Positions 21,440-32,874 of a DNA stretch of 64,000 bases are shown here, in pieces; within the stretch, counting starts at the first letter, position 1; every line of letters begins with the position of its first letter. The notes beneath the pieces are model-generated. The model did no database searches, had not been told where the DNA came from, and saw only the letters and a program-made list of their open reading frames with translations. Source of the DNA: Toxorhynchites rutilus septentrionalis (taxonomy: Eukaryota; Arthropoda; Insecta; Diptera; Culicidae); NCBI RefSeq assembly GCF_029784135.1, contig NC_073744.1, positions 82,563,935 to 82,627,934 of the forward strand, given 5' to 3'. The position numbers and the translations under genes were made by a program.

Positions 21440-22640
21440 TAGGTGTAATTCATGTTCTTCGTTACAAATAAATTTGATGACAGCATTTTTCCTTGTCATC
21501 AAACGGTATGCGTAGAAATTCAGTAAGCAGACGATATGAAGGCATATCCCCCCATACAGTTTTGAATAACCGAGCCAAAACGTTGTGTTCCTACCCGGTT
21601 TTGTAGTCCGTGTTAGACACACATTCCGGAGTGCAAAAATAAACATGGAGGTACAGTAGTATCCCCGGCTTGCGTGAATCAACAACTTCAACTTCTACTT
21701 TTTATATTATATAGGCTTTGAACTTGAAAGTTCATTCGCCTCTAGTATCTGAAATAATGATTTTCCCAGGCTCCTCGGTTTAGAAGTACGTGTTGAAGAA
21801 ACACATTTTGCTGGGAACAAAATTACCCCCTACTTGCATGTATTCGCAATGCCAATTTCCCCAGGCACCTAGGTTTTGTCGTCTGTGTTGGGGAAACCGT
21901 AAATCAGGTCAATCAAAACGTGACAGTGAGGGCGTTGAGATAACGCTTGACATTACACAGCTATTCAATTGTTCATCTCATGAAAAAATTACATTTTATC
22001 AGTTGTGACAGATGCGTAGAAATATTTCCTATCAATTAATACTTTTGTCACTCCGTCACCCATATATGGGTGACACTTTCCTCGTTCAAATTTAACCCTT
22101 TGCGGTCGTTTGTCTGCTCTCTGCCACCACAGCAAGGAATCATAATAAATACTTTATTTTACGATCTAATGGTTGACATTTTTTCTAAACGAATTTTAAC
22201 GAACTTTTTCATGAATGCATACGGAGTTTCTATGAATAATAGAATTAATTTAATAGAATTTTTTTAAAGGAATCGGATAGAATGAGCACCAAAATGTAAC
22301 TATAGGATATGTGGAAAAATAATAAAATCATAACCATATTATTATAATGTTTATACTATACTTTTTATTAATTTATAGTATGGATGGTTTGTATTGAAGT
22401 TTTTTGTGAAACCCATATAATATGACTATGGCATGTGTTACTGTTGTCAATTCGTCTTCAAACATAAAAAATATTGTTAGATCATGTAAAAATTGTCTAC
22501 AAACTAAGTTTGATCTTCATTCAATGATTTATCCGCAAGTTGGGCTACGCAAGAATTTTAAAAAAAACATCTCGTTGGGTGACAAACGTGTTAATGCAAA
22601 CGTCTTTCCAATCTATTAAGAAATGTTCAAGTTATAAGCA
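21440..22640. repeat. Dispersed repeat, copy A, related to the satellite
   Basis: 21440-22020 and 22600-22640 match 39100-39575 through ATGCGTAGAAAT, TTTGAACTTGAAAGTTCATT, TTGGGGAAACCGTAAATC and ATTCAATTGTTCATCTCATG. The segment 21862-21945 (CCCCAGGCAC..., TTGGGGAAACCGT, TCAATCAAAACG, GGGCGTT.AGATAACG) is the source-like version of the 80-bp block inside every satellite monomer after 41 kb. No transposase seen. Confidence 0.65.
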
Positions 22641-22809
22641 TTCCAAATCTTTCCTTTTTTTCTGCATGTTCTGTTCTAAGGTTTTCATTTTACCCCTCAT
22701 ATATTCCGGTTAGACGCAGTCCCACGTCAAAACGAGATGACCATTTTGATTGGCACCCTAATCCATACGTTTTGCTTTGTATTCCGAACAAAAATGAGAA
22801 CTGGTGTCA

Positions 22810-24620
22810 TCTCGAAAAAAAATTAAATATATTTTTTTCATCAAAGTAACAAATTATCCTTGTGCAAAATATAGGGGAAGGGAGGGTAAGCCCGCCAATG
22901 AGGATAAGACCGGCACCCCCTGAGTTTTACTAGAAAAATCTGATTAACTACGTTTTTGAATACTCTACATGTTAGTATTTATTATTTTAGACGTTTTCAA
23001 TTACATCGAACCCACCGTGATCCGTAAATTGTCAAATATAAATCAAAACAAACGCGAGTGCCGATGATATGTAGCCGGATGTAATTTTCCGTCAGTGAAA
23101 TTTAAGCTTTTATTGTTGAACGTGGTTTCAAATTCTTTTCCGTTGCTCTACAGTTTGTCCCCTGGATTGTTAGCAATCACTGTGATTCGAGTTTAGGTAA
23201 GTTAAAGCAATAAGTTAATAGAAATAGTTCTCTTGAAAAATGTGTGCTGTAGGGGTTAGTCCGTCACCCTTTGAGTGGGGGATCCCGGCATGGTTTGCGT
23301 TTAGTTGAAGGTTTCTAAGACATAATTTCAGATGCCTCGCAGCTACCAAAGGAAAACGAATTGAGGGAGTTGGTCCTAGGAGAACTTCACTCTTGAAAAA
23401 GAGGCTATTGTTTGTGGAGTTTCTATCAAACGTGCTTCCACGACTTTTGAACTACTGATGTAAATTTAATGTTGGATTTAAGCTGTTCGATAAAATTAAA
23501 TGAACTTCATCATTGAACGAAAAATAATGGCTATATGGTCTTAACGAAAATAATAAACTAACTACAACTAAACATAATTTAATCAACTTTATTGCCATCA
23601 TAATCACAAAAACCTGAAAAAATTTACCTACAGTCATGAACTCATTCTTCTCTGTTATTTCAAGTCGAATCCTAGTGTGATTAAAAGCGTCGTATGACGG
23701 ATATTGATTCAAGTAAGAAGAAAAACTGGCCATCGATAAGTGTTCAATGTGGTCCTAGATTCCATCAAACTTGTAATTGAATTGTGGTGTGGTTTGGTGA
23801 TTTCTTCTCCATTTTCCATGTTCATCGGAACTTGTTCCGACCATATCTCCGGAATCGGTTGAGCGATTCGAACCATACTCGACAGCGACATTTAGAATTA
23901 GAATACCTTCTATTTGTCGACTGTCACATTCAAACTGGTTCATCTGTTGCCAAGTATATATATTGAGAAATTGAGATGACGGTCTTACCCCATAGGGTAT
24001 CGGTGTTACCCCCATGGGGTGCCGGTTTCACCCGCACTGGTTGATGAGCTTCATTTTTATGGCAGTTTTTTAAATTGACTATTACTTGAGAAAATTACCG
24101 TTTAAATGTACTGATATTCCTTATATCTCATGGCAAATAAACTAGACAATGATTCTGTGGAGGAAGCATATCAATATGTGTCCGCAGATCTCACAAAACA
24201 ATACTTTTCCTTAGGGGGTCGGGCATACCCCCCATTCCCCTACTCAAATTTCCAAGACTGCCTTTCGATGTGCGGTGCGATGATAGTTCATTGAATCATC
24301 ATCAACATGAATCATCAAAACGAAGGGGTAAATTTTCATTCAAACTGAAATATCTCAGTATGGGAAGGACCTACAGTAACGTTCTAGGGACCGAATGAAA
24401 GCTGGTTGATGAGGTTAATTGGATTTGACGTTGAGTTGGTTGACAAAAACTGTGTTAATCCAGATAATCTTTTTAAAAATAGAGAAAAAAGAGTTGTAGT
24501 TCCAAAATGATCCAATTGATTTTTCACGAAATTACATCATGTCAAAAATTACTTTAAATTTCTGACTTGGCACTCTTTTCCTCTATTTTTTGTGTCAAGG
24601 ATATATAGAAGATATAGCGC
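22810..24620 (+). repeat. Dispersed repeat family T, copy 1, split by a pogo-like element
   Basis: 22810-22871 and 24243-24620 join to match 35690-36180 in order: AAATTATCCTTGTGCA, CTGCCTTTCGATGTGCGGTG, CTGAAATATCTCAGTATGGG and a CTCTTTTCCTCTATTTTTTG end. The split is at a TA dinucleotide. Other copies: 27047-28150 (minus), 35657-36180 (plus), 36862-37497. Confidence 0.65.
22874..24240 (+). mobile_element. pogo-like DNA element, 1.37 kb, TA target
   Basis: The ends GGGGAAGGGAGGGTAAGCCC and (reverse) GGGGAATGGGGGGTATGCCC are inverted repeats, flanked by TA at 22872-22873 and 24241-24242. Near 23331 a broken frame reads MPRSYQRKTN, GSWS and GVSIKRASTTFE, matching the psq-type HTH that begins pogo transposases. 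The DDE core is missing. Short GGGGTNNCGGT-like boxes are repeated near 23985-24030. Confidence 0.65.
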
Positions 24621-24826
24621 CCTTGATCCCGAGACCATGTAAACTACATTACTTTTCGATTCCCGTAATATCATTGGAAAAAAAACCAATCATGAAAGTA
24701 TACAACCATTGTTTCTTCAACACAAAATTCGAGACGGACGCTTTCATAGAAATAACCAACAAAACTATCGAGATGGTGTAATGAAACTTTTTTTTCCAAC
24801 TAAATTTTCCATGAAATACCTGCTCA

Positions 24827-25270
24827 TCAAGCTGTTGTAAATAAGCTGCCTCTTGTAATACATCGCTTTTGCTTATCGTACTGAAGAAGCAATAAATCAC
24901 GGAAATTTTTCAATGTTCTGTCTTCCATATCCCAACCACTTTCAATAGCAGACTCAAAGCAAAACAAATAAACAATGGTCCGCTTCCGCTCGACTGTATT
25001 TAAGGCTCGGACGAGAGCCTCGCGTATAGCAATGTCCTGTCGCAATGGGTATATTATCTGGCTCTCAGGTACTCCAGTTTAACTATACGGTGTATACGCC
25101 GAGACCAAACTAGTAGCACCGACGGGTTAAAAACTGAAAGTTCCAGTGGCAATCGCCCGGAAAAGTGTGCGGTAGGGAACCGATTTAGTCCATAAACCTT
25201 GGGCACAAAAAGAGCTCGAAAATGCGATGAGCGCCGTTGTTAGTACAAGAATGGTGCACCATGCATGTTT
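24827..25270 (-). pseudogene. Unrecognised reading frame with signal-peptide-like start
   Basis: One minus-strand frame runs from 25270 to 24827 with only two stops (25127-25129, 25079-25081). Its beginning reads HAWCTILVLTTALIAFSSS then CAQGLWTKSVPYRT, a hydrophobic segment and plausible cleavage site, but no ATG precedes it (an in-frame TGA lies at 25271-25273). Further on it has LRQDIAIREALVRALNTVE and YLFCFESAIESGWDMEDR. I do not recognise the family. It could be a decayed secreted-protein gene whose first codon lies in another exon, or chance. Confidence 0.35.
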
Positions 25271-27046
25271 TCAGTTCGATACAATTTTCATTCCTGATGT
25301 ACCACCTTTTTCTTCGCTACCGGCACGAGGAAAAACACGCCGGTAACCGCAAATACAAATAACTTATTTACATTCTTTCCTGTAGCGCTATTGGAATAGT
25401 GGTTTATGTGTCTAGGGCAGTTATTAGGTCTACACGTTTTGTCAGAATGGTGGTGTTGGAGAAGAAATTCAGTTCATACCCTCAGCTGTGGAATGACCAG
25501 AATACATTAGTGGTAAATGTAGGGTATGGACATTTTCGTTGCACCAAGTACTGATATGATGCAGTCAATAGGTGTTTTCAACATGCAAATGGTTCACATT
25601 TGCTGTTTCGACGAGCGCAACAACATATTCAATATATTGTCGTATAAAACAACAATGTTATTTGCGTCTATCAGTACCTTTTCCATATATGTTCTTCAAT
25701 GTTTTCTTATGATTATTCATCTTGAAACTAAAAAAATGTTCATTCGTCGACTTAATCAATTTTCAAGATACGTAATACTAATTCCGATCGAGTTCAAACA
25801 CTTTCGTTATGTTTTTATTTCACTCAATAATTTTTATTTTCAATAATTCTTTTTCTAACGTACTTCCCCGATCGAAATCCCACCTGAGGGCAGGTTGGGT
25901 GTCGATAATCACAAGCCTGCTCATATTCCAGTTTCATGCGAACTTACCTCCGAGCAATAGCAACGTATACGCCTGATGCTGAAGTGAACTACAACGACGG
26001 ATATTTATCTCACGAAGACGAACGAAAAGGTTCACTGTTGAATTTCCTTTGGGTCTATTTTTGTTTGTTTATGATTGTCATAGCTTCTAAAGTATACCTT
26101 TTTTCTACTTATCGTACCGACGGATCGGCAGCTTAGCATCATCGAGTAGACAGAACTTTATATCTATACATATTTGGTTGGGGTAAATGAAATCCGTTAT
26201 TTCAATGTAGACTTCAAGCATAGTTAGAACGATCCGATTTGAGTAAAATATGCACTGTTTTTCTAGATAACTTGTTGTCATCTTGGAGGACATTTAAGCT
26301 TTAAAATGTTAATGCAAAACAAGAATACTATTATTTTGATTTCTGGTAGCGATTTTTTTTTTCATTATTCTGTAAACATAAATTGAACGAAAGTCAGTAC
26401 CATGAAAGATGTATACTTTTTGCTGGACCGATAATATTTACAGACGAATTAAACTCTTACACTTTCCGGAAGTGAGGAACTGGTGTAAGTTACAATTTTC
26501 AGTAGTATTTATACATATTTTTTTTTTGCCATTACAGAAATTCAATTATATATCTCTCTTTCGACCCCTTGTCAATATTGACAGAAAAAATTAGCGTTCG
26601 GGAACCAATCTAGTCGACAAATATTATCTCCTCCTGAATATTGGTTCTATCGGTAAGTAAGTTATCTGGGCAATAAAACGAGAGAACCTGAGAGAACCTC
26701 AAATCGTTTAATTCAGTATTGTATTTTTTTTTTATTCAGTATTGTATCCCACCCAGATTTAGCTTAACACATTGCGGATCGCTCACGAGTTTTCTCGTGT
26801 TTCGCGTTCCGTCTGTTGCGGCTGGATCATGAAACCTTACAAATTTCTACACTTGATTGGTAAATCCTTGGGTTGCGAAGAATCTAACAAGACCTACCGT
26901 TGGCTCGCCTTCTTCTCAACCACACCGAAGGAAACGATATCATTCCGCACAAAAGAAGCGTTCAAGTTTGCCCCGAAACGTGCGGTCCTTAATGTGTTAA
27001 GCTTGATCCATTCTAACGTTAATAATGTGTGCCTCCAATAGCATAA
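25271..27046. other. Unassigned AT-rich region
   Basis: Open frames at 25526-25846 (hydrophobic, Ile/Phe-rich), 25936-26136 and 26772-27041 carry no recognised domain. Isolated splice-donor-like GTAAGT sites occur at about 25936 (minus) and 26650 (plus). I cannot support a gene. Confidence 0.25.
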
Positions 27047-28150
27047 TACACTCTACAAAAAAATTAGAGGAACAGAGTGCGAAGTCGGAAATTTTAAGTG
27101 ATTTATGACATACTGTAACTTCGTGAAAAATCAACGCATATCGATGAAAGGCGCATCATTTTAAAACTACAACTTTCAGATAGTAGAATATGTTACGTAC
27201 ATATTTTTATCTTGGTGTTTGTAGGTGTAGTGGGCAACAATATCGAGAAGAAATGAAAAATCGATTTTTCTTTATTTTTTCAAGAATATTCTGGACTAAC
27301 ACAATTTTTTGCCAACCAACTCAACAGCAAATCCAATTAACCTCATTAATCAGCTTTTTTTTTTGGTTCCAACAACGTTCCTGTAGGACCTTCCCACACA
27401 GAGATATTTCAGTTTGAATGAAAAATTATCCCTTCGTCTTTGATAATAAATAATTCAATAAACAACCAACACACCGCAAATTGAAAGGCAGTTTTGAAAA
27501 CTCCAATAAATTCTGCATAAGGATAATTTGTTACTTTGACGAAAGAATTAAAAAATTAGTTAAATTTTTTGCTTCGATCGTTTCATATTGATACGTTCAG
27601 CCGTTTTTTCTGGCCGATTTTTCAAAGTTTGGAATAAAATAGAGGTGCATTTGATCGCAATCGTATCAGAAGTACAAAATCCTACACGACTCTAAGAACG
27701 AATGACTCGTAACTTTCGTTTTCATGCATTTGAAGTTACAAAAATTGTAAGCAGTGATGATACTCACACATATTCATACGCATTTCCACACAAACTTATA
27801 GAGACGAAAGTTACGAATCGTTCATTCTGAGAGTCACGTAGGATTTTATATTTCTGGTACGATTTGCGATTAAATGCTCCTCTAATTTATTCCAAACTTT
27901 GAAAAATCGGCTAGAAAAAACGGCTGTACGTATCAATATGAAACGTTCACAGATGTTTAGGAAATATACTATGCTAAAAATTTGCCTGCAAACATTAGAA
28001 CTTACTGCGATATTCGCAGAACTACAGTGAATTTTGTAAAGCACTATGAAAATCCTGTTTTTGGCACTTTTTTTAAATCGATGCAAAAACTTTAAATAAT
28101 TTTTTTTCGTCAAAGTAACAAATGGTCGGTGTTGAGTCAGAGGGGACCAA
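27047..28150 (-). repeat. Dispersed repeat family T, copy 2 (minus), with hairpin core
   Basis: It begins CACTCTACAAAAAAATTAGA and runs in reverse relative to 35657-36180 until GGTCGGTGTTGAGTCAGAGG near 28120, which mirrors CTGACTTAACACCGACC at 35670-35692. The middle contains the long inverted repeat described separately. Confidence 0.6.
27579..27945. repeat. Long inverted repeat, ~141-bp arms, 84-bp loop
   Basis: Arm 27579-27719 is nearly the reverse complement of 27804-27945. Shared blocks include TTTCATATTGATACGT, TTTTTCTGGCCGATTTTTCA, TGATCGCAATCGTA and CGAATGA..CGTAACTTTCGT. A related single arm lies at 37205-37345. It would fold into a long, imperfect RNA hairpin if transcribed. Confidence 0.85.
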
Positions 28151-28319
28151 GTCGCAAAATATTTCGAGTTATTGATGGCATTAAGTTAAGCAGTTTGAAA
28201 GCTGCATTCTACATTTATCAGATTAGAAAAATTACACGAACAGCAGGAAGAACGGATAGAAATTGTTTTGAATGAACAACGAAAACCGATCACAGTATGC
28301 AGTCAGAAAGAACCATGTA
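28151..28319. other. Spacer between repeat family T and pogo-like element
   Basis: No gene; a GCAGTCAGAAAGAACCATG stretch just before 28320 resembles the recurring CAGNCAGANTGAACCAAG box. Confidence 0.3.
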
Positions 28320-29294
28320 GGGTAACACGGGGTGATTTGGTCATATGGGGTGATTTGGACCACCCCTTTATCTCAAAAATTACGGCTCAACTTGGATTTT
28401 TTATAATGTCATTTCCTTCTATTGTTTCCGTATGTACCTAAAGTAAAAAAACTTTGGTAAAACTTCACAAGTAGAGGGAAACGGTAGCATAAACACAGCA
28501 AGCACTTTGATAGTCAAAAAATGTGAGTTTTCCGATAGTGGTTTCAAGGTTTTCCCCACTAATTAAACAAACTTTTCGTGTATTGTGCAGTAAAGTTCTG
28601 TGCGCCTACAGAAGAGGAACAATTTGATGTAGCGAAACTGTAAGTTTGATAACAATAAATGAAATTAATTGCATTTTAATTTTTGCGTGTTGTGTGGGGT
28701 GACATGGACACGTTTCTGTGGGGTGAATTGGTCCTACAGGTTTGAGACTTTTCTTTGGTCTAATTGATTCCAGATGCCGCTGAATTACAAAAAAAAGGAT
28801 GGACAGACAACGTTGGAAGAAGGAAGAGCTTGAAAGAGCAACGCAGGCCATCGAGAACGGATTTTCTTTGACCAAGCATCAAAAGTGTTTGAAAATGCTC
28901 GACCAACAGTGAAAAGATTCATGCAGAATTCGAGATGGTTTCAATCCAAATTTTCTGGTTTGGAATCTAGCCAAGACAACTGGTATCGATCCCAAAACAT
29001 TGTTACTGATTGTAACATTATCCCAAAATACTTTACATAAACATAAGTATGTTTTTTTCGAAGAAACACACACTGGACCAAATTACTCCGCATCAAGTTT
29101 TAATGTCCAAAAATCATCACTTTTATTTTATGATATATTTGGTAGATTGAAGCTTTATATAATGATTAAACATTATTTATTGAGAGAAAACAAGTGTAGC
29201 TCAGTATACAATGTAACATTTTTTATTTAGACCGTATTGGTTTGGAAATATTAGGCGATTTGCTTAGGTGGTCCAAATCCCCCCCTTTTCCTCT
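28320..29294 (+). mobile_element. pogo-like DNA element 2, 975 bp, TA target
   Basis: The left end GGGTAACACGGGGTGATTTG and the right end (reverse) GAGGAAAAGGGGGGGATTTG are inverted, both followed inward by GGACCACC, flanked by TA at 28318-28319 and 29295-29296. At 28773-28945 a frameshifted frame gives MPLNYKKKDG, RWKKEELERATQAIENGFSL and FENARPTVKRFMQN, again the psq-type HTH of pogo transposases. No DDE core. A second GGGGTGA box pair lies at 28690-28740. Confidence 0.65.
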
Positions 29295-29358
29295 ACCATC
29301 GACCATGGCGAGTATAAACAAATCATGCACTGGTAAAAACGAGAAAATGGAAGATTTT

Positions 29359-29510
29359 TTTTTATATCTGTATTATAGTGATTTTCAACTCATTTGGCTG
29401 GTTCGTCACTTTTACTTCCATTATTGTAAGATTGTCGGGAGTGAGAATTGAACTCGTGACTTTTAGCGTGAGAGGCATGGATGTTACCATTACGCCAGAT
29501 CGCCTCCACT
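29359..29510 (-). mobile_element. Feilai-like tRNA-derived SINE with 15-bp target duplication
   Basis: On the minus strand it starts GGAGGCGATCTGGCGTAATG (A-box TGGCGTAATGG), has B-box GAGTTCAATTC, then GTGACGAACCAGCC and TCACTATAATACAGAT before a poly(A). AAAATGGAAGATTTT is duplicated at 29344-29358 and 29511-29525. Resemblance to the mosquito Feilai SINE is from memory. Confidence 0.85.
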
Positions 29511-29525
29511 AAAATGGAAGATTTT

Positions 29526-29929
29526 CTCAGCGATTTTTTTAGATTTTTCTGCATCAGAGGAATCTTTGTTCTTCCCATCATCGATTTCTGGTACATGCAC
29601 TGCAGTACACTGGGAGTGTATTTACGATTATTATTTGCTGTTTGTAAGCAGACCAGATATTCATCTATATTATGTGCAGACAGAATGGACCATGTGTCAA
29701 TCAGTTATATATTAAATTTAAACGATTTCCAAGCACAAAATTCAAACAAACAGCACTTTTTCTTGAAGCTACTAGATACCTCGATGAAATGTGCTTAAAC
29801 CCGTTTTCATAGAAAGTACACATTTGGATTAAATTAAAGAATTAACTTGGTTCATTCTGACTGCACGGTTCAGTGAAAAATGCTAGTCTTCAATATTAGT
29901 GATTGCAAATTGTACTATTTTAGAGTGCA
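29526..29929. other. Spacer and left flank of the transposon relic, copy 2
   Basis: Contains AACTTGGTTCATTCTGACTG at 29847-29866, a box mirrored at 35405-35425 and related to boxes around copy 1. No gene in 29526-29840. Confidence 0.4.
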
Positions 29930-30663
29930 GTTTAGTATGCAGCAATGGCACTGAATTCGAATTCGATGACACTATTGAGAAATACTGCCCTCCGAAATAC
30001 GATGCCTTGAGAAATACTGCCCTCCGATGGTAGGTATATGCATTACATGTTAAAACCGTGTAATCACATTTATGCCTGTAGATGACAGAGAAGATTATAC
30101 TGGACGCAGCACAGTAGATTGTCTCGAGCAATTTGACGAAGGTAAACTTATTCAGATCATTCATATACTGACTGAATTTAAATTTGCTGTTTATTTAACT
30201 TGACAGTAGTGAAAAACCAACCTATACTCCCAGAATATGGTCCAATCGAGCGCCCCAAGAAACGCGAATATGCAGACCCTTCGTTGTGGAAGAAAAATCA
30301 GAGAAAAAAGAAGAGGAATTCTGGTTTATAGTACATCAACACTCAGGGACGCATTATTTCAACGAAATTTGCGTAGATTTCGATTGCAAATGGCGTCTTA
30401 ACTGTTCGGAAAGGATCAGTTTCATGCAACGTTGCGAAAATTTTCAGAGCTTTTACAGCAATGCAACTTGGGAAACTCAAACGGCGATTCTGATAAATTC
30501 GGTCAGAGTTAGAAACGTAAACCGCAGAAGGGATAAGAGTGCTACGCATTACACGAGACATTTTTCTCGTCAATATTTCCTTCGAGCTCACTCGATTGAC
30601 CTTGAAGTGTGCAAGGTGTGTTTAATTTTTTTCATTTTTATTATTTCTATCATTTATTTTTAG

Positions 30664-31758
30664 TCACAGGAGATGTACAAAAACACACTGATCGTCAGCA
30701 GTGCAAGAATCCACAGAGCCCTCAAGAAAGGCTTATCAAATTGTTTAACTGATATGAGAGGAAAGCATCGTCCTGGAGTTCCTATATCCGAGGCAAATAT
30801 GATTAAGATCCATCAGTATATTGAATCCTTTCCATCCTATCAAAGTCATTATCGGCGAAGCAATACACCTGATTCTCGTTACCTTTCGGAAGACCTCAAT
30901 CTGAGCAAAATGTTTTCCCTGTATGAAGAGTGGAATAAAAATGAAGGAGAAAACACATCCGATTTACGTTGTGTACACTTTGCCACTTACAAGAGAGTGT
31001 TCTACAAGCATTTCAACCTCAAATTTAAAAGCCCGAAAAAGGACACCTGCAAGATGTGTGGCAGTCTAAAACTTCGAATTGATGCCTTGTCAGCGTCAAA
31101 CGCCAATCCGGAAGAAATCCTCAAGCTTGAGAGGAAAAAGGAAGATCACTTCAAACAAGTGGATCTGATGACCAACAGTCGGGCCATAGATGCTGAGCTT
31201 GCAAAGGAGACCGCAATACATGTGATCTCATTTGACTTACAAAAAACTTTTCCGTTGCTAAAAGTTCCCACCAGCGAAGTTTATTACAAACGACAACTGT
31301 CGGTCTTCAACCTAGGAATACATGACGTTGGTACGAAACAAGGATTCATGTATTTATGGCATGAGGCAATTGCTTCGAGAGGAGCCCAGGAAGTGGGTTC
31401 TTGTTTAATTAATTATATAAAATCTAATGTCAAGTCGAATAGATTGGTCTGTTGGTCTGATGCATGCGGTGATCAGAATAGAAACATAAAAATTGCTTTG
31501 ATCTGGATGTATATAGTGGATCTACATGATTGTCCCATTGATGTGATAGAGCACAAGTTTTGCGTTAGTGGCCATAGCTATCTCCCAAACGACCGCGATT
31601 TCAGTCAAATTGAGAATAGAACCAGGAAAGTGGCTAACATGTTCTCGTTTGAGGAATTTTACCAGATTGTAAAATCCTGCAAACAGAACAAAAAGAGGTT
31701 CGAAGTGAAGAAAATGGACAGCAGCATGTTCTTTTCTACGAAGGCTTTCGAAGTTTGA
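30664..31758 (+). pseudogene. Main exon of the transposase relic, longest uninterrupted frame
   Basis: From the acceptor at 30663 the frame runs 365 codons before the first TGA (31756-31758). It begins SQEMYKNTLIVSSARIHRAL, continuing VCK from the previous exon, and contains all the conserved Asp-rich motifs. The upstream ATG at 30673 is only an internal Met. Good preservation here against breaks elsewhere suggests moderate age. Confidence 0.6.
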
Positions 31759-31979
31759 TTCACTAATAGGAAGAAGAACAAGAAGAAATAACAGCTGAAC
31801 TGGCTTTCAATGAAGGTGTTTATTGATATTCATCATTCAATCTTTTCGCGTTTAAACCACAATACATTTTCAGAACCAATTTCTAAATTAACAAATGTCA
31901 CTAAATTTGCAGGTGATTCGTATTGACAAGTCGAAGCCTGGAATTATTCAGTACAAATATAGCCACGACCCCGATACGC

Positions 31980-32785
31980 TGTTCCATCTTTCTCTATTTC
32001 CCTTCACAAGAGGGAAAACGGATCACCACAACTGCCAACACTGGCAGAACATGTGCAACGAAAAACTTAGACCTGAGCTTTCGGAGCAGAAAACATCACA
32101 CGAAAGCTCTCAACACACGCTCGCAATCACTCTCTCTATGCTCTCGCACTCACCTGCCGTTATCGTCGTCGTCGCTGCCGCTCACATGATCTAATGGGTT
32201 CTTCTCACCTTTCACTTCTGATATGTTGCTCCTTTACTGGGGGGATTCTTTTTAATATCTATTCCCCGAGCCAGCCAGCACAGAAACGTTGGGGACCGCT
32301 TATCACTTGAAACTCCCGAATTGTCGGCATATTACTGACCGAAATCAACGATTACTTTATCACTCGCGCGATACTTGATGCCACGTATGAACAACTCACG
32401 GAACGAGCTCACTCTGAACTTTTCCAAAATACTGTATCGGAATTTTCCACAAAATAGCCAAATCTTCTACCCAAAATCGTGGGATACTCCCTTGAACGCT
32501 ATTCCGATACTGCCGTAACATATATTTCCTTGCCTCGATCGTACTGAACGATCGGAAAAAAACTCCCGTGGTGAAATCATCTCTCGCTCCCTCTCTCACA
32601 CCGTTCGAATTCCGTCGGAATGTTTTCTCCCGACTTGCACCCGTTCGCTCATCTCACGACGAGTATGCCATGTGCGACTCTTGCATGAGAAGATTGCGTG
32701 TGTGTGGTCTTTTTTTCATTGATGCGCATATTTTTGCTTTGCACTAATTTACTGCAAAGCTATTTTGCCAGCTAGGGTTGCTACA
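31980..32785. mobile_element. Solo LTR, 806 bp, TSD ACGC
   Basis: It starts TGTTCCATC and ends TTGCTACA (TG...CA with TGT/ACA ends), and ACGC is duplicated at 31976-31979 and 32786-32789. Dropping it and one ACGC joins GAT ACG CCC TTC in frame, restoring the link YSHDPDT to PFAELDVRKRLGGP seen uninterrupted in copy 1. A 4-bp duplication fits Ty3/gypsy-type integration; family and orientation unknown. No internal retroviral-type genes are present. Confidence 0.75.
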
Positions 32786-32874
32786 ACGCCCTTCGCAGAG
32801 TTAGACGTGAGAAAAAGACTTGGAGGACCTGTGACCAATTTCCAAGAGGCAGTTCTGAAACCGCTGTATCCTAA

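Noticed and set aside
26772..27041. 89-codon open frame with basic and aromatic residues
   Set aside because: No domain, no splice support, adjacent to dispersed repeat family T.
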